A stretch of 64,000 nt of DNA from Acidobacteriaceae bacterium (GCA_025462885.1 JAOAPN010000008.1:274953-338952); one strand, 5' to 3'; shown: positions 53,071 to 61,902, counted from the stretch's first letter. The notes: generated by a model from the sequence alone, not told the origin. A program made the numbers and translations.

Positions 53071-53334
53071 ATGGCTTATAGCGAGAGTTACACCTGCGAC
53101 GTGTGCGGGGACAAGAAGGGCGATGTCGGAGACTGGTGGCTGGCCTGGGTAGACTGCTTCCCGGGAGCGAAGCCAGAAGAGGACCAGCCGCTGATCAAGC
53201 TGACCCGCTGGCAGATGCATCACGCGCACTCGGCCGGGGTGAAGCATCTGTGCGGAGCACGCTGCGCAGGCACGCTGATGGATCGCTGGATGTCCGAGCA
53301 GCATGAAGATCCCGACTCGCACTGTGCGACGTAG
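53071..53334 (+). CDS. Small Cys-rich soluble protein
   Basis: 87 residues with two Cys pairs (CDVCGDKKGD at 9-18 and CGARCAG near 62-68) that could bind zinc. No signal peptide; start supported by AGGAGA 5-10 bp upstream. I do not recognise the family. Its TAG stop is also the first three bases of the MITE-like element at 53332. Confidence 0.72.
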   Translation: MAYSESYTCDVCGDKKGDVGDWWLAWVDCFPGAKPEEDQPLIKLTRWQMHHAHSAGVKHLCGARCAGTLMDRWMSEQHEDPDSHCAT

Positions 53335-53446
53335 AGCATTTCTCCTGTGGGTGTAAACCGAAACCGCAGATCTGAACGCCGTTTTTTTCAAGAAAAACGG
53401 CACTCGCAAAGCTTGTCCAGTGCACAGTAACAGGAGAAATGCTCTA
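53332..53446. repeat. 115-bp MITE-like element with 17-bp terminal inverted repeats
   Basis: Left end TAGAGCATTTCTCCTGT (53332-53348), right end its exact reverse complement (53430-53446). Inside is a hairpin GCCGTTTTT (53378-53386) with AAAAACGGC (53393-53401). The ends are T-A and the element runs from the stop codon of the Cys-rich gene to 4 bp before the PaiB start, so it supplies most of the intergenic region. No transposase. Confidence 0.8.
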
Positions 53447-53449
53447 GCG

Positions 53450-54085
53450 ATGTACATTCCACGGGTCAATGAGGAGACACGGCTCCCGGTGCTGCACGCG
53501 CTGATGCGGGCGCATCCGCTGGCAGCGCTGGTTTCGGTCGGAGTGAACGGGCTGTTTGCAACCCACCTGCCGATGGTCGTGGTGGAAGATGCAGACGGCC
53601 AGGGACTCGGAACGCTGCAGGGCCATATCTCTCGCGCCAATCCACAGTGGCGGGAGTTTGTTGCGGACGTGGATGCGCTGGCGATCTTTGCCGGACCGCA
53701 GCACTACATTTCGGCTTCGTGGTATCCGGGAAAATTGCAAGACGGTGAGGAGGTTCCAACCTGGAACTACGCCGTCGTCCATGCTTCTGGGCTGCTGCGG
53801 ATCGTCGAGGATCCCGACTGGCTGCTGGCACACCTGACGAGCTTGACGGATATTCACGAGGCAGGCTCGGCTGAACCATGGAAGGTAAGCGATGCACCGG
53901 CAGACTTCGTTCGGACGCAGATGCGCGGGATCGTAGGGCTGGAACTGCCGATTCGGAAGCTGGAAGGCAAGTGGAAGGTCAGCCAGAATCGGAACGAGCA
54001 GGACCGTCAGGCGGTGGTAGAAGGGCTTGAGCGGTTGGGGACCGCGGATGCTTTGGTGATGAAGGGATTGGTCGAGCGGAAGTAG
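53450..54085 (+). CDS. PaiB/FMN-binding family protein
   Basis: 211 residues from the ATG at 53450 (MYIPRVNEE is the family N-terminus); the frame starting at 53420 would read the repeat element. Family motifs: GLFATHLPMVV near residue 40, GPQHYISASWYP near residue 85 and VPTWNYAVVHASG near residue 105. PaiB-type proteins bind FMN/heme-like cofactors with a split-barrel fold and were named as negative regulators of sporulation/protease genes in Bacillus. AGGAG comes from the right end of the MITE-like element, 13 bp upstream, so the insertion provides the ribosome-binding site. Confidence 0.88.
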   Translation: MYIPRVNEETRLPVLHALMRAHPLAALVSVGVNGLFATHLPMVVVEDADGQGLGTLQGHISRANPQWREFVADVDALAIFAGPQHYISASWYPGKLQDGEEVPTWNYAVVHASGLLRIVEDPDWLLAHLTSLTDIHEAGSAEPWKVSDAPADFVRTQMRGIVGLELPIRKLEGKWKVSQNRNEQDRQAVVEGLERLGTADALVMKGLVERK

Positions 54086-54115
54086 ATTGGGCCTTCCGCC
54101 CGACCGAATCGACCG

Positions 54116-54892
54116 TTACTTTGCTGCGACGGTCTTCTTTACCTTGGGAATGCGCGTGACCGAGCCGTTCGGCATGACGATGTATTTATCGCCGGTTACT
54201 TCTTCAATGTAGGAGTTCTTGCTGCCGGGAACGAGCGTGACCTCGCGCGGATCGTTCTGGCCGGGAGCCATCAGGACGAAGTGCTTGCCGTCGCCCGTAT
54301 CCTGGACCGCAGAGGTGGTGGGCGAGGGGGCGGGCATGGCAGGAGCGGCTGCGATGGCGGCTGCAGGAACCGGCGCAGGTGCGGGAGCCGCGGAGTTATA
54401 CCCGGTCATCTGGCCGGTCTGGCGGAAGTGAATATACTCCGGTCCTTTGATCCCGTTGACGCACTGCTGATAGGCATCGACGCCGACTTGCTGGCTGCTG
54501 GCGGTGGTACTGGCGACGGCCTGGCTGTTGCGGTCGGTGCGCTGGGTTGCTCCGGTCGCGGCGGCAGTGTTGGCGCCGTTGTTGTTTCCGTAGCCCCACC
54601 ATCCTCCGCCCTTGCGGGAGATTGCGCTGGTGACGGCTCCGGTGGCACCGGTGATTCCGCCCTGGGCCATCTTGTCCTTGTCCTGACCATGCTCGCGGTC
54701 GTGAAGCGTCTTCTGCTCGTCGCTGAGTTGGCTGGAAGCCTGCGAGCGGCAGGCGGTCAGTTGATCCTGGGTGATGGGCATCATGTCCATGGTGATGCCG
54801 TCCGCCGCGGCGGGCGCGGGGGCCTGGGCCAGGGCAGAGCCGATGGTGAGTCCAGTCATAACAGTGGCGCTGAGAATATATCGAAACTTCAT
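54116..54892 (-). CDS. Exported Ala/Pro/Gln-rich protein, unknown
   Basis: 258 residues. Signal peptide at 1-22 (ending GSALAQ). An N-terminal helical part with DQLTACRSQASSQLSDEQKT, a Gly/Asn/Ala-rich linker (GGGWWGYGNNNGANTAAATG), a short part with DAYQQCVNGIKGPEYIHFRQ, a Pro/Ala stretch and a C-terminal beta-type part (VTLVPGSKNSYIEEVTGDKY). I do not recognise a family. Low-complexity composition suggests an envelope protein. Convergent with the PaiB-like gene. Confidence 0.7.
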   Translation of the reverse strand: MKFRYILSATVMTGLTIGSALAQAPAPAAADGITMDMMPITQDQLTACRSQASSQLSDEQKTLHDREHGQDKDKMAQGGITGATGAVTSAISRKGGGWWGYGNNNGANTAAATGATQRTDRNSQAVASTTASSQQVGVDAYQQCVNGIKGPEYIHFRQTGQMTGYNSAAPAPAPVPAAAIAAAPAMPAPSPTTSAVQDTGDGKHFVLMAPGQNDPREVTLVPGSKNSYIEEVTGDKYIVMPNGSVTRIPKVKKTVAAK

Positions 54893-55061
54893 ATTTTGCT
54901 CCAGAAAGTGGGTACTCGTCGCAGTAACATCGCGCGCAAGACTCTGATTTTTAGGGTAGGCCGGGGAACACGCTTATGCTACTCGCCCAGCGGGAGCGAG
55001 GCAAGTAAATCTTAAGTAATTCTCTGGTAATGTTTGCCCCTAAGAGACCCTGCTGCGGCAG

Positions 55062-55973
55062 TTACGGCTTGGGCTTCGGCGGTGTGGTCGCCGGAGTCTC
55101 GGCACCGTTGTTGGTGATGTCTTCGCCGTTGTAGATGATCTTGCTGGTGGCGCGGAAGCGCTTGTAGTCGGAGTATTTGACGATCGTCTGCATGTGTACA
55201 TCCTGCCCGGCAGTGTAGTTGTCGGCAGCGAAGTGGAGGTTTCCTTCAGCCTTGGTGTAGGTCGGGAACCAATACTTGCCGTCGATCTGCTCATAGTAGG
55301 TAGTGAAGGGCGGCGAGAGGTCTTCGTGACCTTTGCGCTTATCGTCCGGAACACTCTTGCCGTTGACCAGCACGATCTGGAAGTCCTGCTGGTCGACCCA
55401 GACCTTGCCCTGAAAGTAGCGCTTGCCTTTGACGAGAACTTTAGGCCCTGCGGAGAAGACATAGGTGTCGAGCTCGTCGACCTTCTGGCGGCCAAGGTAC
55501 GTGACGTCGTACTGGGGTAAATCGGCGGTCGTAAGGACGAAGGGCAGGCGGTGTTCGATGTCCTGGAAATCGGCGGGAGACATCATGACGCGTTCGAGGG
55601 TGTTCTGCGGGGCGAAGACGACGCGCTCTTCGCGCTTGCCGTCGCGGTTGAAGGTGATGTCGGTGACCTGTTGGTACTCGCCGTCGGGCCGGTTGCCATC
55701 GTCAATCGTCTGGACTTTAACGGATTGGCGGAAGATATAGGTTTGCCGGGCAAGGTCGAACTCGGTCTCGCGGGCGGAGAACTTCTGGACGATCTGGTCG
55801 GCGGTGAGTCCGCCGGAGGGGGGCGTCGGATCGAGGCGGCTAAAGCCTGCGGGATCCTGCTCGGCGGCACTGGCTGAGTTCGCTACAGCGGCGATGGCGG
55901 GGATCGGACGGGCCGATAGTGTCAGAAGCAAGGCTGCGATCGTCATGGCTTTGGGAAATGCAGTGTGTTTCAT
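55062..55973 (-). CDS. Exported LolA-fold-like outer-membrane-associated protein
   Basis: 303 residues from the ATG at 55973, which opens a signal peptide (MKHTAFPKAMTIAALLLTLS); the longer frame overlaps the sensor kinase start. The mature part starts with a short linker, then GGLTADQIVQKFSARETEFD and beta-strands such as YIFRQSVKVQTID, YFQGKVWVDQQDFQIVLVNG, IDGKYWFPTYTKAEG, which is the half-barrel pattern of outer-membrane lipoprotein-sorting (LolA/LolB-like) proteins in Acidobacteriota. Ends in a Pro/Lys-rich tail. Divergent from the sensor kinase. Confidence 0.72.
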   Translation of the reverse strand: MKHTAFPKAMTIAALLLTLSARPIPAIAAVANSASAAEQDPAGFSRLDPTPPSGGLTADQIVQKFSARETEFDLARQTYIFRQSVKVQTIDDGNRPDGEYQQVTDITFNRDGKREERVVFAPQNTLERVMMSPADFQDIEHRLPFVLTTADLPQYDVTYLGRQKVDELDTYVFSAGPKVLVKGKRYFQGKVWVDQQDFQIVLVNGKSVPDDKRKGHEDLSPPFTTYYEQIDGKYWFPTYTKAEGNLHFAADNYTAGQDVHMQTIVKYSDYKRFRATSKIIYNGEDITNNGAETPATTPPKPKP

Positions 55974-56089
55974 GGTGCGAGCGCTCCTGATCGTGTGGGC
56001 CGGGCCAGGATCTGAGCCTGAGGCAGGGGAGTATACCTCGGGCGCTGGGGCCTTCCTAAAGATAAGACGCGGAAAGAGGGGATTTGGTG

Positions 56090-57484
56090 ATGGATGAACT
56101 TTTGCAAGGGTCCCCGACGTGGATTGCAACTTCGATTTTGCTTGTTTTGGGGATGGCTGGGATATACGAACTGGTGCGGCGAAAGCGCCGGCAGGCGGTG
56201 TTGAGGCGATTGGACAGGCGTGTGCGAGCGGAGCTCGAGGCCTACGCCCAACTGGAGGTTCGGAACAGCGACGCAGATCTGGGAGCGCGCGTATGCCGCG
56301 TGGTGGCGGAGAGGAGCGCCTTCCGACAGGTGGCGATGCTATCGCGGGATGAGGAAGGTCGATTGACGGTCACCGCCCAGTTGGAAGTGAGCGATGCGAT
56401 GGTGGCGGCCCTGAATGGGTGGGGCGAGCAGATGCTGGCGGTGGCTCCGCGCCTGTCGCGGGAGCTGGGAGCAAAGCGCGATGAGACAGCACATGGAAGT
56501 GCCGCTCGGTCCGGGGTAAGAGAACCCGTGGTCCGTCCATGGACGCGCCGGGTATGGATGGAGCTGGCGGGATGCGAAGTCTGGCTGGTCCCGATGTGGA
56601 CGACGGCCGGGCGGATGGTCGGGGCCGTCGCGGTAAGCGCGGAGCGTCAGGTCCGACCAGAGGATCTGGTCGGAGTGGAAGCGTTGGTGGCGAAGCTGGG
56701 GTGGACGCTCGAAAATGCCGCACTGGCGGAGCGGCTGCTGAAGTCGGAGAAGCTGGCGGGGCTGGGGCAGCTCGCCGGTGGGGTCGCGCATGCTTTGAAT
56801 AATCCCCTGACGGCCGTTATGGGATTTGCCGAACTGATCGCGGAGACGACGGACCAGGTACGGGTGCAGGAGGACGCAGCGACGATTCTGCGCGAGGCCA
56901 CGCGGATGCGCGAGACGGTGCAGAGTCTGCTGGATCTGTGGCGTCCGGCGACGCTGGTCGATGAAGCGGTCAGCGTCTCGGGGCTGGTGAGGGAGCTTGC
57001 TGCGTCGTGCGAAGGGAAGCTCAAGGCCCGCGGCGTTCGGATGGTGGTGGAGATGGGCGAGGCTGTTGCCGAGGTGCGCGGAAGCCGGGAGCGAATCCGG
57101 CTGGTGATGGAACATCTCTTGAACAACGCCGCGCAGGCCATTGCCGCAAGCCCGGATAATATTGCCGCGAGTCCGGATGATTTTAAGACGACGGCATGGG
57201 AACACTTCATTCGGGTAACCGTCCGGCGCGATGAGCGGGGCGTGCAGGTGATCGTAAGCGACACCGGGCCGGGATTTGTCGAGCCCGCCCGGGTGTTCGA
57301 CCCCTTCTATACGATGCAGCACGCAGGGGAGGGCGCGGGGCTGGGGCTGAGCATCTGCTACGGGATCGTGCGGGAGCACGGCGGAGAGATCAGTGCATTC
57401 AATCTTCACCCTCGAGGAGCAGCCGTGGTGGTGGAGATGCCCGAGGCCGCTGAGAGCCGGGAGGCGGTCGTCTTGAGTGATTGA
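56090..57484 (+). CDS. Membrane-anchored sensor histidine kinase (NtrB-like)
   Basis: 464 residues from the ATG at 56090, preceded by GAGGGG. One N-terminal membrane helix (WIATSILLVLGMAGIYELV), a GAF-like region at about 50-215, then HisKA with phospho-accepting His234 in LAGGVAHALNNPLTAV and HATPase motifs LLNNAAQAIA, VSDTGPGFV and GAGLGLSICYGIVREHGG. The Asn-Asn after the His box is the NtrB/ZraS subtype. No response regulator is adjacent, so it is an orphan. Ligand unknown. Confidence 0.9.
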   Translation: MDELLQGSPTWIATSILLVLGMAGIYELVRRKRRQAVLRRLDRRVRAELEAYAQLEVRNSDADLGARVCRVVAERSAFRQVAMLSRDEEGRLTVTAQLEVSDAMVAALNGWGEQMLAVAPRLSRELGAKRDETAHGSAARSGVREPVVRPWTRRVWMELAGCEVWLVPMWTTAGRMVGAVAVSAERQVRPEDLVGVEALVAKLGWTLENAALAERLLKSEKLAGLGQLAGGVAHALNNPLTAVMGFAELIAETTDQVRVQEDAATILREATRMRETVQSLLDLWRPATLVDEAVSVSGLVRELAASCEGKLKARGVRMVVEMGEAVAEVRGSRERIRLVMEHLLNNAAQAIAASPDNIAASPDDFKTTAWEHFIRVTVRRDERGVQVIVSDTGPGFVEPARVFDPFYTMQHAGEGAGLGLSICYGIVREHGGEISAFNLHPRGAAVVVEMPEAAESREAVVLSD

Positions 57485-57507
57485 TAGCGGACGTCAGAAC
57501 GTGCCCG

Positions 57508-58122
57508 TTACAGAAAGCGGCGGCGGATGGCTCCAAAGGCGGCCAGGGTGCCGGTGGCCAGCAGGGCCAGGCTGCCGGGTTCGGGAACGTGAGACGTGGT
57601 GTTGATCGCTTCATACCAGTATTCAAGGTTTGGCTCGTTCCAGACGATGTCTCCCTCACTGTTCATGAAAAGGAAGACGCCGTCACCTCTCCCGAGGGCA
57701 TGGGCAGAGTCGAACCCCGTGTAAAGGGACGGAATCAGTTGCCCGGGCACCAGGTAGCCCATGAAGGCCTCGTACCCGTTGTTGCAGACACCGCGGAGGA
57801 CAGTCCCTCCCGCGGGGACCGAAGGGGTGCAGGGGGTTCCATTGTCGGTGGCGATCGGAGGGAGCGTGTCCGCCGAGGAGAGCAGCGCTCCGTTGCTGTA
57901 AGTCTTGAAACACCCCGTATTGCCGGTTAGGCATGCTGTCTGCGAAGAAACATTGTAGGAGAGAATGACGTTTCCATTGGCGTCCATACCCCGGAAGAAG
58001 CGTGCCTCGTCGCTGTCGAGCGTGAAGACGTTATAGCTATCGGCTTTGGCGGATGTCGGGACGAGAGTAGCTGCGATGGCAAGAGCGATACAGGCAAGAC
58101 TGATCTTTGAGGACGTCATCAT
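57508..58122 (-). CDS. PEP-CTERM exported protein
   Basis: 204 residues. Signal peptide at 1-28 (ending TSAKADS). Mature domain unknown, with four cysteines that may form two disulfides (CLTGNTGC, CTPS, CNNG). C-terminal sorting signal HVPEPGSLALLATGTLAAFGAI then RRRFL is a textbook PEP-CTERM. Second full PEP-CTERM protein of the window. Convergent with the kinase gene. Confidence 0.88.
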   Translation of the reverse strand: MMTSSKISLACIALAIAATLVPTSAKADSYNVFTLDSDEARFFRGMDANGNVILSYNVSSQTACLTGNTGCFKTYSNGALLSSADTLPPIATDNGTPCTPSVPAGGTVLRGVCNNGYEAFMGYLVPGQLIPSLYTGFDSAHALGRGDGVFLFMNSEGDIVWNEPNLEYWYEAINTTSHVPEPGSLALLATGTLAAFGAIRRRFL

Positions 58123-58161
58123 GAAGTTCTCCCGGATAGATTAAGCGGTCCTAATTACTAA

Positions 58162-58200
58162 GGCATTTTGAATGCCAAAAGATTTTCTGGTCTTTTGCAT
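58162..58200. promoter_or_regulatory. Small inverted repeats upstream of GH92 and PEP-CTERM genes
   Basis: GGCATT (58162-58167), loop TTG, AATGCC (58171-58176), followed by a second imperfect inverted repeat (TGCCAAAAGA with TCTTTTGCA). Located in the A+T-rich divergent region between the PEP-CTERM gene and GH92; a candidate operator, on symmetry alone. Confidence 0.3.
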
Positions 58201-58403
58201 ACAGTTACAAAAGTGAGCAATCTTGCTCTATGCATAATTTTGCAAGTGCAAGGCCGAGGAGTTTCTATCGCAGCGGGACAATGTGTGTCGTAGATAACCG
58301 ATCGAATGAGTTTACACACGGTGCGTTGATAGGATCGGGCGCAGCGGGAGTGACGGGGCCGCGCGTTGCCTTAGGTCCTGGCGGAAACCTATACTCCATT
58401 GCC

Positions 58404-60674
58404 ATGCGCATGTTCTGGTTGGCGGGGTTGTTGGGTGTGAGTGCCGGGGTGGTAATGGCGGCGGTACGGGATGGGGTTTCATATGTGGATCCGCTGATCG
58501 GAACCCAGAAGAGCGAGATCGGATACGGGGGCACCATGCCGGTGGTAACTCCGCCTTTCGGGATGACCAACTGGACGGCACAGACCCGGCAGAACAAGAT
58601 CAGCATCGTCTCCTACAACTACGACGACACAACTGTCTCAGGATTTATCGGGACGCATCAACCGGCGATCTGGATGGGCGATTATGGGTATGTGACGGTG
58701 ATGCCTCAAGTGGGCGGCGAAGTCCGGACTTCGCCGGAGTCGCGGAAGATGTCGTACTCGCATAAGAGCGAGGTGGCGCGGCCGGATTATTATGCGGTGA
58801 CGTTGGGGGATGGGGCGAGTGGGGACCAGGCTTTGGGGTTGGCGCAGATACGGGTTGAGATGACGGCTACGGAGCGATGTTCGTATCTGCGATTCCAGTT
58901 TCCGAAGGAGGGCATAGCGCGGGTGCTGATGGAGGCCTCGCGACCGGGGATCCTGGGCTTCGCCGCGGTGGACCTGAAGCGCCACGAGATCACAGGCTAC
59001 AACCCGCACCGCATGGACGCTCACCTGGGTCCGAACACAGGAAAGGCAGCGCTCCCCAGCTTCAAAGGCTACTTTGTGATGGAGTTCCGCGAGGCTCCAC
59101 GGGGTAGCAAGACCTGGGGGATGGAAGAGGCCGCATCTGCTCCCGGCAGCCGTGGTGCCTATGCGGAGTTTGCGCCGGGAACTTTGGTGGAGGCTCGCGT
59201 CGGCACCTCCTTCCTGAGTATTGAGGATGCGCGGGCGAATCTGCGCCGCGAGATTCCGGCATGGGACTTCGCTGGCGTCCAGCGACGGCTGCGCGCCACC
59301 TGGGACGAAAAGCTCGACCGGATGCAGGTAACCGGGGCGACCGACAAGGAAAAGACGCGGCTGTACACGGCGATGTATCACGCGATGCTGTACCCGCGCA
59401 TGTTTTCGGAGCGCGGCCGGTACTACAGCGCCTTCGATGACGAGGTCCATAAGGGCGACAGCTATACCGCCTACTCGATCTGGGACACGTTTCGGGCGGA
59501 GAATAGCTGGCTCACGCTGATGGCTCCCGAGCGCGTAGACGGGATGATTACGGCGCTCCTGCAAAACTTCAAAGAGGGCGGCTGGATGCCGAAGTGGCCG
59601 AATCCCGGCTACACCAACATCATGATCAGCACCCACGCCGACTCGCTGGTGGCAGAGGCGATGCGCAAGGGATTCCACGGCTTCGACCGTGACCTGGCGT
59701 GGAAGGCGGTCTATAAGGATGCGATGACGCCCCCCGATGGCGATACCACGCGACGCTGGCTGGATCGCGAGGAACACACCCCGTACGAGGCCCGTGCAGG
59801 ACTGACCTACTACAAGCAGCTTGGCTACATTCCGACGGACAAGACGGATGAAGCCGCGTCGCGGACACTCGAGGACAGCTACGACGACTGGTGCGTCGCG
59901 CAGGTCGCGAAGGCGATGGGCAAGACGGAGGACTACCGCTTCTTCCTGAAGCGTTCGCTGAACGACCGCAATCTCTTCAATCCCGCAGTCGGGCTAATGG
60001 AGGGGAAGAAGTCGGATGGAAGCTGGGCTCCACTGGGTGGGGCGCGGGATACGGACGGAAACCGATCAGTTTCAGGATGGACCGAAGGAGACGCGTGGGT
60101 CTATACGTGGTCGCCGTTCCACGATCAAGGAGGAGTCATACAGTTGATGGGCGGCGCGGAGGCTTACTCTGCGAAGCTGGATCAGCATTTCGCCGGTGGA
60201 CATAACAAGCACAGCAACGAACCCAGCCATCACTATGGCTATCTGTACGACTTCAGCGGCCAGCCCTGGAAGACGCAGGCCAAGGTCCGCGAAATCGCCG
60301 CAGCCGAATATGGCTACGACGCGGGCGGGTTGGACGGAGACGACGACTGCGGACAGATGTCGGCGTGGCTGCTGTTTACCGCGATGGGGTTCTATCCGGT
60401 GAATCCGGCGAGCGGGGAGTATATGATCGGCAGCCCGCTGTACGGCCGGATGAGCCTGAAGCTGGCCAATGGAAGGACCTTTGCGGTAGAGGCGGAGGGG
60501 AACTCGGCGACGAACCTCTATATTCAGTCGGCGACCCTGGATGGCAAGGTGCTGGATGTTCCGGTGATCTCCTGGGAGGATATTCAGCGCGGAGCGACGC
60601 TGCGCTTTGTGATGGGCCCGAAGCCTTCGAAGTGGGGCAGCGGCTGGCGCCCTGAGCTGATCGTGCGTCAATAA
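58404..60674 (+). CDS. Exported GH92 alpha-1,2-mannosidase
   Basis: Calcium-dependent exo-alpha-mannosidase of the type that trims high-mannose glycans from fungi or plants. 756 residues from the ATG at 58404, where the signal peptide begins (MRMFWLAGLLGVSAGVVMAA); the frame is open to 58230 but that part has no signal. Family motifs: YVDPLIGTQ and GGTMPVVTPPFGMTNW at the start of the mature protein, and in the catalytic domain YSIWDTFRAENSWLTL, EGDAWVYTWSPFHDQGG, GNEPSHHYGYLYDF-like (NEPSHHYGYLYDF) and DGDDDCGQMSAW. All are intact. Confidence 0.95.
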   Translation: MRMFWLAGLLGVSAGVVMAAVRDGVSYVDPLIGTQKSEIGYGGTMPVVTPPFGMTNWTAQTRQNKISIVSYNYDDTTVSGFIGTHQPAIWMGDYGYVTVMPQVGGEVRTSPESRKMSYSHKSEVARPDYYAVTLGDGASGDQALGLAQIRVEMTATERCSYLRFQFPKEGIARVLMEASRPGILGFAAVDLKRHEITGYNPHRMDAHLGPNTGKAALPSFKGYFVMEFREAPRGSKTWGMEEAASAPGSRGAYAEFAPGTLVEARVGTSFLSIEDARANLRREIPAWDFAGVQRRLRATWDEKLDRMQVTGATDKEKTRLYTAMYHAMLYPRMFSERGRYYSAFDDEVHKGDSYTAYSIWDTFRAENSWLTLMAPERVDGMITALLQNFKEGGWMPKWPNPGYTNIMISTHADSLVAEAMRKGFHGFDRDLAWKAVYKDAMTPPDGDTTRRWLDREEHTPYEARAGLTYYKQLGYIPTDKTDEAASRTLEDSYDDWCVAQVAKAMGKTEDYRFFLKRSLNDRNLFNPAVGLMEGKKSDGSWAPLGGARDTDGNRSVSGWTEGDAWVYTWSPFHDQGGVIQLMGGAEAYSAKLDQHFAGGHNKHSNEPSHHYGYLYDFSGQPWKTQAKVREIAAAEYGYDAGGLDGDDDCGQMSAWLLFTAMGFYPVNPASGEYMIGSPLYGRMSLKLANGRTFAVEAEGNSATNLYIQSATLDGKVLDVPVISWEDIQRGATLRFVMGPKPSKWGSGWRPELIVRQ

Positions 60675-60698
60675 GGGGCTAGGGCGCTAGGATGGGGC

Positions 60699-61283
60699 AT
60701 GGCATTTCGAGCGCCGAAAAAGCGGGAGCCGCTGGCAGAGCGGGAGTTGTTCGAGTACGCGGTGGGAGCACTCGCTCGGCGGATGCGTTCGGTGCGCGAT
60801 CTGCGGCGCTTGATGCGGACGCGGGCAGAAGAGGGTGATACCGGCGAACGGGCGATGGATGCGGTCTGCACACGGCTGAAGGAACTCGGCTATCTCTCCG
60901 ACACCCGGTTTGCAGCGGACTATACCCGGCTGCGCAAAGAGAACGAGAAATTCGGACGCCGGCGCGTCCAGCAGGACCTGATGCAGAAGGGTGTCCAGAA
61001 GGAACTGATCGCCACGACCCTGGCCACCGCCTACGATGAAGTGGACGAGGTGGGTCTGGCCCGGCAGTATGTGGCTCGGAAGCGGATGAAGAAGCCCGGC
61101 GGAGTGAACGCGCAGAAGGAGACGGCCCGTGTGATGGGGCGGCTGTTGCGCGCCGGGTTCTCTTCCAACGCGATCTACAAGGTGCTGCGGGAGTGGGATC
61201 TGCCCGAGGAAGCGATGCCGGTGGAGGGTGGCGCGGACTCCGACTCCTATGGAGCGGGAGACGAGGATCTCCCGGACTTCTAA
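60699..61283 (+). CDS. recX: Regulatory protein RecX
   Basis: Binds RecA filaments and limits recombinase activity. 194 residues, of three-helix repeats: AVGALARRMRSVRDLRRLMR, LKELGYLSDTRFAADYTRLR, GRRRVQQDLMQKGVQKELI and VMGRLLRAGFSSNAIYKVLR. Acidic C-terminus. 24 bp after GH92; no recA in the window. The 3' end overlaps the convergent small gene by 4 bp. Confidence 0.92.
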   Translation: MAFRAPKKREPLAERELFEYAVGALARRMRSVRDLRRLMRTRAEEGDTGERAMDAVCTRLKELGYLSDTRFAADYTRLRKENEKFGRRRVQQDLMQKGVQKELIATTLATAYDEVDEVGLARQYVARKRMKKPGGVNAQKETARVMGRLLRAGFSSNAIYKVLREWDLPEEAMPVEGGADSDSYGAGDEDLPDF

Positions 61284-61486
61284 GAAGTTCCCAGTTCTCT
61301 TTGCAGAACGTAGGCCTGGACGAAGCAAGCGATGCCGAAGAGGCCAATGAGTGCATTCGTGATCAGGGCAGCCTGCGGCGTTTGGGTGGGATGAACGAAG
61401 TGAGACGTCGCGGCAGCGAGGGTGCAGCCGACCCCAAGCAGGGTGATAACGACCAGGCGGAACTTCAGCAGTCCACGATTGTTCAT
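61280..61486 (-). CDS. Small two-helix membrane protein
   Basis: 68 residues: VVITLLGVGCTLAAATSHFV and ALITNALIGLFGIACFVQAY are two membrane helices; short charged ends. Its end overlaps recX by 4 bp on the other strand. Unknown function; frame, length and hydrophobic pattern support a real gene. Confidence 0.6.
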   Translation of the reverse strand: MNNRGLLKFRLVVITLLGVGCTLAAATSHFVHPTQTPQAALITNALIGLFGIACFVQAYVLQRELGTS

Positions 61487-61555
61487 GGGCCTATATTTTC
61501 AGGAGAAGGCTGACGAAGCAATGATTATTTGTGCCTCATAGAACCCAGCGGCCTT

Positions 61556-61647
61556 CTAGAGCGGACTCCCACCGATTCCCATACGCGAAGCGTCCAATAC
61601 CCCACGAAGTGGCGCCCGCCCGGCGTCAGGGCGCCTTGGTACTTGCC
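61556..61647. repeat. CTAGAGCGGA dispersed repeat, copy 2
   Basis: CTAGAGCGGACTCCC, ACGCGAAGCGTCCAATACC, CCACGAAGTGGCGCCC and GGGCGCCTTGGTACTTGCCT match the copy at 36268-36389, which has about 30 bp more. Includes a 7-bp hairpin (GGCGCCC 61611-61617 with GGGCGCC 61629-61635). Ends right at the stop codon of the 63-residue gene. Confidence 0.75.
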
Positions 61648-61839
61648 TTAGATAGTCCGCAGAGCTCGCGCCGGAAGCGTGAACAGGGCCGCGATCAGCT
61701 CGAAGGTTCCGCCGACCACCAGGCCGACCAGGCGGAAGGGCAGCAGAATGAGCCAGATGAGCGGGTAGAGGAAGAGAGCAGCCAGCGCCAGCGGCCAGCA
61801 GACGACGAGGAGGAGGCAGAAAAGGAGGAGTTTTAGCAT
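61648..61839 (-). CDS. 63-residue hydrophobic membrane protein
   Basis: From the ATG at 61839, with AGGAG about 9 bp upstream. MLKLLLFCLLLVVCWPLALA then two or three more hydrophobic runs with internal FRLVGLVVGGTFELI and a basic end (RALRTI). The longer frame upstream is antisense to the next gene. Unknown function. Confidence 0.65.
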   Translation of the reverse strand: MLKLLLFCLLLVVCWPLALAALFLYPLIWLILLPFRLVGLVVGGTFELIAALFTLPARALRTI

Positions 61840-61902
61840 CGGGTGAAGCTCCTGGGCGCTCGGGAATATTCTAGCGCGGTCGGATGGAGATACGCTTAAA
61901 AG

